Source: Flavobacteriaceae bacterium
GTDB lineage: Bacteria > Bacteroidota > Bacteroidia > Flavobacteriales > Flavobacteriaceae
Assembly (NCBI GenBank): GCA_013043825.1
Contig: JABDNM010000189.1
Location: 1-37,088 of the forward strand
DNA length: 37,088 nt
Reading direction: 5' to 3'
Below, piece after piece: positions 15,998 to 24,100 of this stretch (the first letter of the stretch is position 1; each line of letters begins with the position of its first letter). Made by a program: the position numbers and the translations under genes. The notes below the pieces were generated by a model that was not told the origin of the DNA, made no database searches, and was given only the letters and a program-made list of their open reading frames with translations.

Positions 15998-17068
15998 ATG
16001 AAAAGTATAAAAACATATTTGATTCTTGTTTTTGTTGCCGGTCTATGTTATTCCTGCGTGACCGATAATGACGACAATGGATATGTTGCCACTCCTTTCA
16101 CCCTGGAAGTACCCCAGGTATTCGCCGAACGAATTCTCCCTCCTGTTATTCCGGAAGACAACCCTTTAACAGTAGAAGGAATCGCCCTTGGAAAGAAGTT
16201 GTTCTTCGATCCAAGTTTATCTGCAGATGGCACCCAGGCTTGTGCAGATTGCCACCGACCTGAAAATGCGTTCTCAGATGCCCGTCAATTCAGCATTGGC
16301 ATTGACGGTTCTGTTGGAACACGAAATTCGATGCCGCTCTTTAACATGGCCTGGAATTATAATGAAGAATTTTTTTGGGACGGCAGAGCGCAGTCCTTGG
16401 AAGAACAGATCTTTGAGCCGGTAACCAATCCTATCGAAATGAAAAACACCTGGCCCAATGTAGAAAATACCTTGCGCGCCAGCGATACCTATCCTGCACT
16501 ATTCGAACAAGCATTCGGGACCACCACCATCGATTCAGTGCGAGTTTCCAGGGCGATCGCTCAATTCCTGCGTACCCTGGTCTCTGCCAATTCGAAATTC
16601 GATCGATTCCTACTTGGGCAGGAAGAATTAACTCCTTCCGAAGAAAACGGATTGGCCGTATTTCTCGATGAAAGCAGGGGAGATTGTTTCCATTGTCATG
16701 GCTTACCGGCCAATCCGCTTTGGACAGATAATATTTTTCATAACAACGGACTGGACGAGACCTTTTCCGATCGTGGCAGAGGTGGGTTTACCGGAGATCC
16801 AAGGGAATTTGGTTGGTTCAAGTCAGGATCACTCCGGAATCTGGCCTATACGGCACCCTACATGCATGATGGAAGATTTACAACGCTGGATGAAGTGATC
16901 GATCATTACAGTGAAGGATTGGTTTTTTCAGAAACCATCGATCCATTGATGAAAAAAGTAGCTGAAGGCGGAGTACAGCTCTCAGATCAGGATAAAGCCG
17001 ATCTCAAAGCCTTTTTGCTTTCACTTTCAGATCCAAGCTTTATTAACAACCCTAATTTTCAGCAGTAA
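15998..17068 (+). CDS. mbnH: Di-heme cytochrome c peroxidase/MauG-like lipoprotein, MbnH-type partner of MbnP
   Basis: A 356-residue protein with two c-type heme motifs, CADCH (C82-H86) and CFHCH (C230-H234), the spacing of the CcpA/MauG/MbnH family. Other family segments are LGKKLFFDPSLSADGTQAC, GTRNSMPLFNMAW, FFWDGRAQSLEEQ and APYMHDGRFTTLDEV. It begins with a lipobox-like sequence ending CYSC (C20), so it is probably lipid-anchored facing the periplasm or surface. The family either reduces peroxide or performs long-range oxidation of a partner protein through a bis-Fe(IV)-type state. Adjacency to MbnP (4 bp) favours the MbnH role of oxidising a partner tryptophan, an inference from context. 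A plain cytochrome c peroxidase remains possible. Confidence 0.85.
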   Translation: MKSIKTYLILVFVAGLCYSCVTDNDDNGYVATPFTLEVPQVFAERILPPVIPEDNPLTVEGIALGKKLFFDPSLSADGTQACADCHRPENAFSDARQFSIGIDGSVGTRNSMPLFNMAWNYNEEFFWDGRAQSLEEQIFEPVTNPIEMKNTWPNVENTLRASDTYPALFEQAFGTTTIDSVRVSRAIAQFLRTLVSANSKFDRFLLGQEELTPSEENGLAVFLDESRGDCFHCHGLPANPLWTDNIFHNNGLDETFSDRGRGGFTGDPREFGWFKSGSLRNLAYTAPYMHDGRFTTLDEVIDHYSEGLVFSETIDPLMKKVAEGGVQLSDQDKADLKAFLLSLSDPSFINNPNFQQ

Positions 17069-17070
17069 TA

Positions 17071-17088
17071 CACCTTTCGAGGTGATTT
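17071..17088 (+). terminator. Weak hairpin after mbnH
   Basis: CACCT-TTCG-AGGTG forms a 5-bp stem closed by a TTCG loop, followed by ATTTT, 3 bases after the mbnH stop. It is short but well placed to end the accessory transcript before the SUF promoter. Confidence 0.4.
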
Positions 17089-17181
17089 TGCTGCAATTTC
17101 CTACCTGTTAATTATTAGCTAAATCTATCGCTCGATAAGCTTTATATCTCTTTCAAATATGGTTTAAATCCCTATTTACAC

Positions 17182-17189
17182 TATATTTG
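17182..17189 (+). promoter_or_regulatory. Candidate -7 box of the SUF operon
   Basis: TATATTTG is an exact TAnnTTTG match 28 bases before the sufA start, within the 149-bp gap separating the MbnH and SUF genes. A clear TTG -33 box is not seen at standard spacing. No IscR/SufR-type operator could be identified by eye. Confidence 0.5.
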
Positions 17190-17217
17190 CAGTCCTATTT
17201 AGAATAAATCTATATAA

Positions 17218-17547
17218 ATGATCAAGGTAAGTGACACTGCGAAAGTGAAGATCTCTCAACTCATGTCTGAGGAAGGCTTTGATGTTGTGAAAGATTATGT
17301 GCGCGTTGGTGTGAAAAGTGGCGGATGCTCCGGACTGTCTTATGATTTGAAGTTCGACGACGACCTGCATGAAACTGATAAGATGTTTGAGGATAATCAC
17401 GTGAAGATCATCATAGACAAAAAGAGCTTTTTATACCTGGTGGGGACCACGCTGGAATACAGCGGGGGATTGAATGGAAAGGGGTTTGTTTTCAACAACC
17501 CGAATGCAAACAGGACTTGCGGTTGCGGGGAAAGTTTTTCACTCTAA
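17218..17547 (+). CDS. sufA: A-type iron-sulfur carrier protein (HesB/IscA/SufA family)
   Basis: A 109-residue Fe-S carrier that transfers clusters to apoproteins. The three conserved cysteines are present: one in KSGGCSGLSYDL and two in the C-terminal TCGCGESF. The length is typical. It is the first gene of a SUF operon, followed 21 bp later by sufB. Whether it is called SufA or IscA is a matter of context; the SUF genes favour SufA. Confidence 0.92.
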   Translation: MIKVSDTAKVKISQLMSEEGFDVVKDYVRVGVKSGGCSGLSYDLKFDDDLHETDKMFEDNHVKIIIDKKSFLYLVGTTLEYSGGLNGKGFVFNNPNANRTCGCGESFSL

Positions 17548-17568
17548 ATAATTGCTGAAAAGAGAACC

Positions 17569-19017
17569 ATGGGAAAATTCACTGAAGACGATTTAAAGAA
17601 AGAACTTGAATCCAAGGAATACGAGTATGGCTTCTATACCGATATAGAATCTGATACCTTTCCGGTTGGCCTCAATGAGGACATTGTTCGCGCTATTTCC
17701 ATGAAGAAGGAAGAGCCTCAATGGATGACCGACTGGCGCTTGGAGTCTTTCCGAGCCTGGCAAGAAATGGAAGAGCCTAATTGGGCCAATGTGACCTATA
17801 AGAAGCCCGATTTCCAGAATATCTCGTATTATTCGGCGCCATCCAAAAAAGCAAAATATGACAGTATTGACGAAGTAGATCCCGAATTACTGGAAACCTT
17901 CAACAAATTAGGAATCTCTTTGGAAGAGCAAAAAAAATTAGCCGGGGTTGCCGTGGATATTGTGATGGACTCTGTTTCGGTGGCAACTACTTTCAAGGAT
18001 ACTTTGGCGGAAAAGGGGATTATTTTTTGTTCCATTTCTGAAGCGATACGTGAGCACCCGGAACTGGTGAAAAAGTACATAGGTACCGTGGTGCCACAAA
18101 AAGACAATTTCTATGCGGCTCTGAATAGTGCGGTATTCAGTGACGGTTCGTTCTGTTATATTCCTAAAGGAGTTCGTTGTCCCATGGAACTATCCACCTA
18201 TTTCCGAATTAACCAGGCAGGTACTGGACAGTTTGAGCGCACCCTGGTGATCGCCGATGAAGGAAGTTATGTAAGTTACCTCGAAGGGTGCACGGCTCCT
18301 TCTCGTGACGAGAATCAATTGCATGCCGCAGTTGTTGAGTTAATTGCTTTGGACAATGCCGAGATCAAATATTCGACGGTTCAAAATTGGTACCCCGGTG
18401 ATAAGGAAGGCAAAGGCGGCGTTTTTAATTTTGTGACCAAAAGAGGAATTTGCGAAAAGAACGCCAAGATCTCCTGGACCCAGGTAGAAACCGGTTCGGC
18501 TGTGACCTGGAAGTATCCAAGTTGTATTCTGAAAGGCGACAATTCGATTGGTGAATTCTATTCGATCGCTGTGACCAACAACTACCAACAGGCAGATACA
18601 GGAACCAAGATGATCCACCTGGGCAAGAATACCCGAAGCACTATCATTTCCAAGGGAATCTCGGCTGGAAAGTCTCAAAATAGTTATCGAGGGCTGGTTA
18701 AGATAAGTCCGAGAGCCGACAATGCCCGGAATTTCTCGCAGTGTGATTCATTGCTCATGGGAAATAAATGTGGCGCACATACTTTCCCTTATATAGAAGC
18801 AAAAAACAAAAGTGCACAAATAGAGCACGAGGCCACGACCAGCAAGATTGGAGAAGACCAGATCTTTTATTGTAATCAGCGCGGTATAGATACCGAAAAA
18901 GCGATTGCCTTGATCGTCAATGGTTTTAGTAAGGAGGTATTGAACAAATTACCCATGGAATTTGCCGTGGAAGCTCAAAAATTATTAGAAATAAGCCTGG
19001 AAGGCTCGGTAGGATAA
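17569..19017 (+). CDS. sufB: Fe-S cluster assembly scaffold protein SufB
   Basis: A 482-residue cytoplasmic scaffold subunit of the SufBC2D complex, on which new Fe-S clusters are built. The family core is clear: [52 protein letters not shown], then [18 protein letters not shown] and [18 protein letters not shown], and the end [19 protein letters not shown]. Cysteines expected for sulfur transfer and cluster assembly are retained. No homing intein, which some SufB genes carry, is present. It precedes a small lipoprotein gene by 19 bp instead of lying directly next to sufC, as it does in many bacteria. Confidence 0.97.
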   Translation: MGKFTEDDLKKELESKEYEYGFYTDIESDTFPVGLNEDIVRAISMKKEEPQWMTDWRLESFRAWQEMEEPNWANVTYKKPDFQNISYYSAPSKKAKYDSIDEVDPELLETFNKLGISLEEQKKLAGVAVDIVMDSVSVATTFKDTLAEKGIIFCSISEAIREHPELVKKYIGTVVPQKDNFYAALNSAVFSDGSFCYIPKGVRCPMELSTYFRINQAGTGQFERTLVIADEGSYVSYLEGCTAPSRDENQLHAAVVELIALDNAEIKYSTVQNWYPGDKEGKGGVFNFVTKRGICEKNAKISWTQVETGSAVTWKYPSCILKGDNSIGEFYSIAVTNNYQQADTGTKMIHLGKNTRSTIISKGISAGKSQNSYRGLVKISPRADNARNFSQCDSLLMGNKCGAHTFPYIEAKNKSAQIEHEATTSKIGEDQIFYCNQRGIDTEKAIALIVNGFSKEVLNKLPMEFAVEAQKLLEISLEGSVG

Positions 19018-19036
19018 AAAATAAACAAGATTGACT

Positions 19037-19465
19037 ATGAAAAAAACACTTTTCCTTTTTGTATTGGCATTTGCAGTCACGATGGTTTCATGTAAGAATT
19101 CCGAAGAAAAATCGGAAGCAAGTGAAAACGATCCTGCTCTAACCGAACAAGCCGATCCCGGCAGTTTTCCTATGTACCAGGGTGAATTCATTTTCCTGGA
19201 AGAGGGAGCCGTATTAAAAGGGAGTAATTTTATCTATGGTGTTGTGATAGACGCCAAAGCCCGCCAGCTGGCTGCCCAGGTAGAACCTGTGAAAAAGGAC
19301 GCATTCGATATGGTCGCGGTGGTGGTGCGAGGAGAGGTTAGTAAAAACCCCGATGTAAAGAACCCGGGAGAAGGCTGGGAAGAGTTGATCACCATCAAGG
19401 AGATACTTGCGGTTAGCGATAAACCCGCGGAGGCCGATATAAAAATTGAAGAAACAGCAAACTAA
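19037..19465 (+). CDS. Small lipoprotein encoded between sufB and sufC, possible OB-fold (NlpE-C-like)
   Basis: A 142-residue predicted lipoprotein with lipobox MVSC (C19) followed by an acidic linker. The ORF track begins at a TTG (19031); the ATG two codons later is chosen because it gives a normal signal peptide, MKKTLFLFVLAF. The mature part GEFIFLEEGAVLKGSNFIYGVV... VVVRGEV... LITIKEILAV is strand-rich. It loosely resembles the C-terminal OB domain of NlpE-type stress-sensing lipoproteins; this is a weak resemblance judged by eye. The residues after the Cys (KNSEE) do not match the surface-export pattern well. sufC starts 1 base after its stop, so the gene is embedded in the operon and probably translationally linked. 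The function is unknown. Confidence 0.8.
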   Translation: MKKTLFLFVLAFAVTMVSCKNSEEKSEASENDPALTEQADPGSFPMYQGEFIFLEEGAVLKGSNFIYGVVIDAKARQLAAQVEPVKKDAFDMVAVVVRGEVSKNPDVKNPGEGWEELITIKEILAVSDKPAEADIKIEETAN

Positions 19466-19466
19466 T

Positions 19467-20216
19467 ATGTTAGAGATAAAGAACTTACGCGCCGGCGTTG
19501 ACGATAAGGACATACTGAAGGGAATTAACCTGGAAGTAAAAGCCGGTGAAGTGCATGCCATCATGGGACCGAACGGATCGGGAAAGAGTACACTAGCAGC
19601 AGTGGTTGCAGGTAAGGAAGAATTTGAAGTAACTCAGGGGGAAGTGAGCCTGAATGGTGAGGACATTTCCGAACTCGATCCCGAGGAGAGAGCCCACAAA
19701 GGGGTTTTTATGTCATTTCAATATCCTGTGGAAATTCCCGGAGTGACAGTGACCAACTTCATCAAGACTGCCATTAACGAGACGCGTAAAGCCAAAGGGC
19801 AGGAAGATATGCCCGCAAGTGAAATGCTGAAGAAGATCAAGGAAAAAGCAGAGCTTCTTGAGATTGATCGGAAATTTTTGTCCCGTTCGCTGAACGAAGG
19901 TTTTTCGGGAGGGGAAAAGAAAAGAAACGAGATCTTTCAGTTGGCTATGATGGAACCCAAGTTGGCAATACTGGATGAGACCGATTCCGGATTGGATATC
20001 GACGCCCTTAAGGTAGTCGCTCATGGAGTGAATACATTGAAGAACAAAGACAATGCCATCATAGTTATCACCCATTATCAACGCCTCCTGGATTATATCG
20101 TTCCAGATTATGTGCACGTTCTTATGGATGGTAAGATCGTTAAATCGGGAAGTAAAGAACTCGCATATCAACTGGAGGAAAAAGGATACGACTGGATCAA
20201 AGAAGAACTGGTATAA
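19467..20216 (+). CDS. sufC: Fe-S cluster assembly ATPase SufC
   Basis: A 249-residue ABC-type ATPase that powers the SufBC2D scaffold. The Walker A GPNGSGKST (residues 34-42), ABC signature FSGGEKKRNEI, Walker B LAILDETDSGLD and switch His in VITHYQRLL are all intact. The ORF track starts 7 codons upstream at a TTG inside the lipoprotein gene; the ATG at 19467, giving MLEIKNLRAGV, matches the family N-terminus. sufD follows after 10 bp. Confidence 0.97.
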   Translation: MLEIKNLRAGVDDKDILKGINLEVKAGEVHAIMGPNGSGKSTLAAVVAGKEEFEVTQGEVSLNGEDISELDPEERAHKGVFMSFQYPVEIPGVTVTNFIKTAINETRKAKGQEDMPASEMLKKIKEKAELLEIDRKFLSRSLNEGFSGGEKKRNEIFQLAMMEPKLAILDETDSGLDIDALKVVAHGVNTLKNKDNAIIVITHYQRLLDYIVPDYVHVLMDGKIVKSGSKELAYQLEEKGYDWIKEELV

Positions 20217-20226
20217 CTGAATTGCA

Positions 20227-21540
20227 ATGAGCTTAAAAGATAAATTACTTTCCTCTTTTATCGCCTTCGAAGATTATCTCGAAGACGATTCCCCTATTCA
20301 TGATATACGGAATAAGGCCATCAAATCCTTCGAGGATAAAGGTTTTCCTACACGCAAAGAAGAAGCCTGGAAATATACCTCGTTGAATTCCCTGTTAAAG
20401 GAAGACTACAACCTGTACTCAAAGCAGGAGCATACGTTGGAATTCAAGGATGTTAGGAAGTATTTTTTACATGAAGTAGACACTTATAAAGTGGTTTTTG
20501 TAGATGGGGTCTATAGTTCCTTCCTATCTGAAACCACCCATGATAAATTGGATGTCTGCCTGCTTTCTGCCGCGCTTGGCAAAGAGAAATACAAGCCGGT
20601 TATCGAGGCGTATTTCAATAAAATTGCCAAGGAAGAAAGCCTTACATCCCTGAATACAGCATTCGCTAAAGAAGGTGCCTATATTTTTGTTCCCAATCAT
20701 GTGGAAGCCGACAAGCCCATTGAAGTGATCAATTTTTCTACCGGGAGCGAGGCAGCATCCTTTTTGCAACCCAGGAATCTCATCATTGTTGGAGAAAACG
20801 CGCATGTCCAGATCATTGAAAGGCATCAAAGTCTATCAAATAATGCCGTGCTTACCAATTCGGTGACCGAAATCTTTGCCGAAAAGCGAGCACATGTGGA
20901 TTATTATAAGATCCAAAACGATCAAATCAAAGCATCCTTGATTGACACGACCTATCTAAAGCAGGAACAAGATAGTGTTTGCAAAGTGCATACCTTCTCT
21001 TTTGGAGGCAAACTTATTAGAAACAATCTCAACTTTTACCAGGCTGGTCAACATTGTGATAGTGTGTTGAAAGGAGTAACCATATTAGAAGGGAAACAGC
21101 ATGTCGACCATAATACACTGGTCCATCATATTTCCCCTAATTGTGAAAGTCATCAGGATTATAAGGGCATCTTCGATGATAGCTCTACAGGTGTTTTCAA
21201 CGGAAAGGTTCTGGTGGAAAAAGAAGCTCAGAAAATTGACGCATTTCAGCAAAACAACAACATTTTAATAAGCGATAAGTCTACTATCAATGCGAAGCCT
21301 CAGTTGGAGATCTTCGCAGATGATGTAAAGTGCTCTCACGGTTGTACCATTGGGCAACTGGACGAAGAAGCTATGTTTTATTTGCGCTCACGCGGAATAG
21401 GAGTAAAAGAAGCCAGGGCTCTATTAATGTACGCCTTCGCAAACAATGTGTTGGAAAGTGTAAAGATCCCGGAACTCAAGAAACGAATCAATAAGCTCAT
21501 AGCACAAAAAATTGGGGTGCGCTTAGGATTCGATCTCTAA
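20227..21540 (+). CDS. sufD: Fe-S cluster assembly protein SufD
   Basis: A 437-residue paralog of SufB that pairs with it in the SufBC2D complex and helps iron entry and cluster formation. N-terminal FPTRKEEAWKYTSLNSL and C-terminal CSHGCTIGQLDEEAMFYLRSRGI with KEARALLMYAFANNVLE are typical SufD segments. The central beta-helix region includes VHHISPNCESHQDYKGIFDD. Length and order are as expected. sufS follows 23 bp later, or 11 bp if the first ATG is used. Confidence 0.96.
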   Translation: MSLKDKLLSSFIAFEDYLEDDSPIHDIRNKAIKSFEDKGFPTRKEEAWKYTSLNSLLKEDYNLYSKQEHTLEFKDVRKYFLHEVDTYKVVFVDGVYSSFLSETTHDKLDVCLLSAALGKEKYKPVIEAYFNKIAKEESLTSLNTAFAKEGAYIFVPNHVEADKPIEVINFSTGSEAASFLQPRNLIIVGENAHVQIIERHQSLSNNAVLTNSVTEIFAEKRAHVDYYKIQNDQIKASLIDTTYLKQEQDSVCKVHTFSFGGKLIRNNLNFYQAGQHCDSVLKGVTILEGKQHVDHNTLVHHISPNCESHQDYKGIFDDSSTGVFNGKVLVEKEAQKIDAFQQNNNILISDKSTINAKPQLEIFADDVKCSHGCTIGQLDEEAMFYLRSRGIGVKEARALLMYAFANNVLESVKIPELKKRINKLIAQKIGVRLGFDL

Positions 21541-21563
21541 TTGGTCAAAGGATGCGAAAGACT

Positions 21564-22781
21564 ATGACGTTGGATGTTCAAACAATTCGGAAGGACTTCC
21601 CCATCTTATCGCGGGAAGTGAACGGGCATCGGCTTGTTTATCTCGACAATGCAGCCACCTCCCAAAAGCCACAGGCAGTTATTGATTGTATCGTAGACTA
21701 CTATAGTAGATATAACGCCAATATCCACAGAGGAGTTCACAGTCTTTCCCAGGAAGCAACCGATGCTTATGAGAGTGCCCGAAAGAAGATTCGAGATCAC
21801 TTCAACATTAAACATTCGGAAGAGGTAATTTTAACTTCTGGCACCACCCATGGTATCAACCTGGTAGCTCATGGCTTCGGAACTTTGTTAAGCCAAGGCG
21901 ATGAGGTATTAGTATCGGCTATGGAGCACCATTCCAATATTGTTCCCTGGCAAATGCTGTGTGAACGTACAGGGGCACAACTTAAAGTGATCCCCATGAA
22001 TGAAGAAGGGGTGTTGATCCTTTCGGAATATGATAAATTACTTTCAGAAAGAACAAAGCTGGTTTTCGTCAATCATATTTCCAATGCCTTAGGAACCATA
22101 AATCCAATTGCCACCATTATCGAAAAAGCGCATGACAGAGGTGCCGCTGTCCTGGTCGATGGAGCTCAGGCTTGTTCCCATATTAGACCCGATCTACAAG
22201 CGCTGGATGTAGATTTTTATGTCACTTCCGCACATAAAATGTGTGGCCCTACAGGAGTAGGAATGCTGTACGGCAAGCGGAGTTGGTTAGAACAATTGCC
22301 ACCCTACCAAGGAGGAGGTGAGATGATCAAGGAGGTATCTTTTGAAAAGACAACCTATGCGGATCTACCTCATAAATTCGAAGCCGGTACTCCAAATATC
22401 TGTGGTGGAATTGCCTTTGGGGCGGCCATAGATTATCTTCAGGAAATAGGATTCGAGGCCATTGAGGCTTATGAGCAGGAATTACTGGAGTATGCCACCG
22501 AGCAACTGCTGCAGATAGAAGGACTAAAAATCTACGGGACAGGTAAAGATAAAACCTCTGTAGTATCTTTCAATATTGAGGGAATCCATCCCTACGACAT
22601 TGGCACGATAGTGGATAAGTTAGGAATAGCAGTACGTACAGGACATCATTGTGCTCAGCCAATTATGGACTTTTATAAAATTCCCGGAACGGTTAGAGCG
22701 TCCTTTGCATTTTACAACACAAAGGAAGAAGTGGACCAATTGGTAGCTGCCGTTAAGAAGGCAAAAATGATGCTTGCCTAA
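21564..22781 (+). CDS. sufS: Cysteine desulfurase SufS (group II, PLP-dependent)
   Basis: A 405-residue enzyme that removes sulfur from cysteine and passes it to SufE. The PLP lysine lies in TSAHKMCGPTGVGMLYG (K225) and the catalytic cysteine in RTGHHCAQPIM (C363). Other motifs include YLDNAATSQKP and NIHRGVHSLS. Two in-frame ATGs exist: 21552 (MRKTM) and 21564 (MTLDVQTIRKDF). The second matches the usual flavobacterial N-terminus and has an AAAGGA stretch upstream, so it is used here. A META-domain lipoprotein gene separates it from its partner sufE. Confidence 0.95.
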   Translation: MTLDVQTIRKDFPILSREVNGHRLVYLDNAATSQKPQAVIDCIVDYYSRYNANIHRGVHSLSQEATDAYESARKKIRDHFNIKHSEEVILTSGTTHGINLVAHGFGTLLSQGDEVLVSAMEHHSNIVPWQMLCERTGAQLKVIPMNEEGVLILSEYDKLLSERTKLVFVNHISNALGTINPIATIIEKAHDRGAAVLVDGAQACSHIRPDLQALDVDFYVTSAHKMCGPTGVGMLYGKRSWLEQLPPYQGGGEMIKEVSFEKTTYADLPHKFEAGTPNICGGIAFGAAIDYLQEIGFEAIEAYEQELLEYATEQLLQIEGLKIYGTGKDKTSVVSFNIEGIHPYDIGTIVDKLGIAVRTGHHCAQPIMDFYKIPGTVRASFAFYNTKEEVDQLVAAVKKAKMMLA

Positions 22782-22849
22782 CGAAATCCTGAATATGCGT
22801 ACCAGAGAAATATAGTATCTTGACATTAATAACCATAAACCTCAACGAA

Positions 22850-23284
22850 ATGAAAAAAGTTATCACGATCCTTACCGCAGTGCTGTTCTTAACTGCCTGT
22901 GACGAAACAAAAAAAGTAATCGATGTAGCAGGAAATGTGCAGCTTTCGGGTGCTTATAAAGTTTCAAGTATCAATAATTCGGCGATCTCTGAAAATAACC
23001 CAACCATCAATTTTGTGGCGCTGGATAAAACGGTTCGCGGTAATACGGGCTGTAATAGTTTCTTCGGAAAATACAGTCTTGACCTCTATGCCCTCTCATT
23101 CAGTGAAATTGGTTCAACCGAAATGGCCTGTGACCAGCCCATCATGGATGTGGAGAATGCGTTTATGAATGCAATGAGAAATACCGGTTCCTACGACCTT
23201 GAAAACAGTGTACTTACTTTTTACTCGAAGGCAGATAGATCGGTACTTATGGTTGCGATAAAAGATCGTGCTTCAGAAAATTAA
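22850..23284 (+). CDS. META-domain (HslJ-like) lipoprotein encoded between sufS and sufE
   Basis: A 144-residue predicted lipoprotein with lipobox LTAC (C17). The META domain is recognisable from YKVSSINN, then VRGNTGCNSFFGKY, STEMACDQP and ENAFMNAM, as in HslJ and related envelope proteins linked to heat or antibiotic stress. The ORF track uses a TTG at 22820; the ATG at 22850 gives a clean signal peptide, MKKVITILTAVLF. sufE starts one base after its stop, so the two are translationally linked. It sits in a 68-bp gap after sufS and may have its own weak promoter. A role in Fe-S metabolism is not established. Confidence 0.88.
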   Translation: MKKVITILTAVLFLTACDETKKVIDVAGNVQLSGAYKVSSINNSAISENNPTINFVALDKTVRGNTGCNSFFGKYSLDLYALSFSEIGSTEMACDQPIMDVENAFMNAMRNTGSYDLENSVLTFYSKADRSVLMVAIKDRASEN

Positions 23285-23285
23285 A

Positions 23286-23711
23286 ATGACCATAGCAAAA
23301 AAGCAACAAGAGATCATTGAAGAATTCGCCCTCTTCGAGGACTGGATGGATAAATACCAGCACCTTATTGAAATGGGAAAGAGTTTACCATTGATCGAAC
23401 CCAACCTGAAAACCGATGATAGGCTCATCAAAGGTTGTCAGAGTAAGGTATGGCTTCATGCAGATCTTGAAGAAAACAAGGTGATCTTCACTGCAGATAG
23501 TGATGCCATAATTACAAAGGGGATCGTTGCAGTGCTAATTCGAGTCTTTTCAAACCAAACACCGGAAGAGATCGTGCAAGCAAAAATGGATTTTATCGAC
23601 CAAATAGGATTGAAAGAGCACTTATCACCCACTCGAGCCAATGGTCTTGTATCCATGATCAAGCAAATGAAGTTATATGCAGTTGCCTTCCAGGCACAAC
23701 TAAAAAGTTAA
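23286..23711 (+). CDS. sufE: Sulfur acceptor protein SufE
   Basis: A 141-residue protein that takes persulfide sulfur from SufS and delivers it to SufB. The acceptor cysteine is C51 in KGCQSKVWL. The N-terminal IIEEFALFEDWMDKYQHLIEMG and the C-terminal SPTRANGLVSMIKQM are family features. The ORF track begins at a GTG inside the META gene (23268); the ATG at 23286 is preferred. Its stop overlaps the next start by one base (TAATG). Confidence 0.95.
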   Translation: MTIAKKQQEIIEEFALFEDWMDKYQHLIEMGKSLPLIEPNLKTDDRLIKGCQSKVWLHADLEENKVIFTADSDAIITKGIVAVLIRVFSNQTPEEIVQAKMDFIDQIGLKEHLSPTRANGLVSMIKQMKLYAVAFQAQLKS

Positions 23712-24040
23712 TGATGAGCACAACCGAAATTAACACCACCGAACTGGGGGAAAAAATAGTCAAGGTCCTGAAGACCATTTACGACCCGGAGATCCCGGTC
23801 GATATATATGAATTAGGGCTCATTTACGACGTTTTCGTCAATGAAGATTTTGAGGTGAAGATCCTTATGACCCTCACTACCCCAAATTGTCCTGTGGCGG
23901 AAACACTTCCGGTAGAAGTGGAAGATAAGGTGAAGAGTATTAAATTGGTGAAGGACGCAGAGGTGGAGATCACTTTCGATCCCCCCTGGACCCAGGAATT
24001 GATGAGTGAAGAAGCGAAATTGGAACTAGGAATGCTGTAA
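23711..24040 (+). CDS. sufT: SUF-associated DUF59/MIP18-family protein (SufT-like)
   Basis: A 109-residue protein of the DUF59 (MIP18) family, involved in Fe-S cluster assembly or maturation of target proteins. The core IYDPEIPVDIYELGLIYDV and the Cys motif TTPNCPVAETLP are characteristic. Translation is coupled to sufE by a TAATG overlap; a second ATG one codon later (23714) is an equally possible start. In this lineage the stand-alone DUF59 protein is commonly encoded in the SUF operon. Confidence 0.9.
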   Translation: MMSTTEINTTELGEKIVKVLKTIYDPEIPVDIYELGLIYDVFVNEDFEVKILMTLTTPNCPVAETLPVEVEDKVKSIKLVKDAEVEITFDPPWTQELMSEEAKLELGML

Positions 24041-24100
24041 TTTTATAGAGCGTGAAGAAGCCGTATTGGACAAAAGCATGCTTGAGTAGTAACACAAACC

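Noticed and set aside
15214-17068. A methanobactin biosynthesis cluster
   Set aside because: MbnP and MbnH homologs are present, but no small precursor peptide with a Cys-containing core and no MbnB/MbnC-like genes are seen; the pair is widespread outside methanobactin loci.
19031-19036. TTG start for the sufB-sufC intergenic lipoprotein, and similar TTG/GTG starts for sufC, META, sufE and hflX
   Set aside because: In each case a nearby in-frame ATG gives the expected family N-terminus or signal peptide and avoids overlap with the upstream gene.
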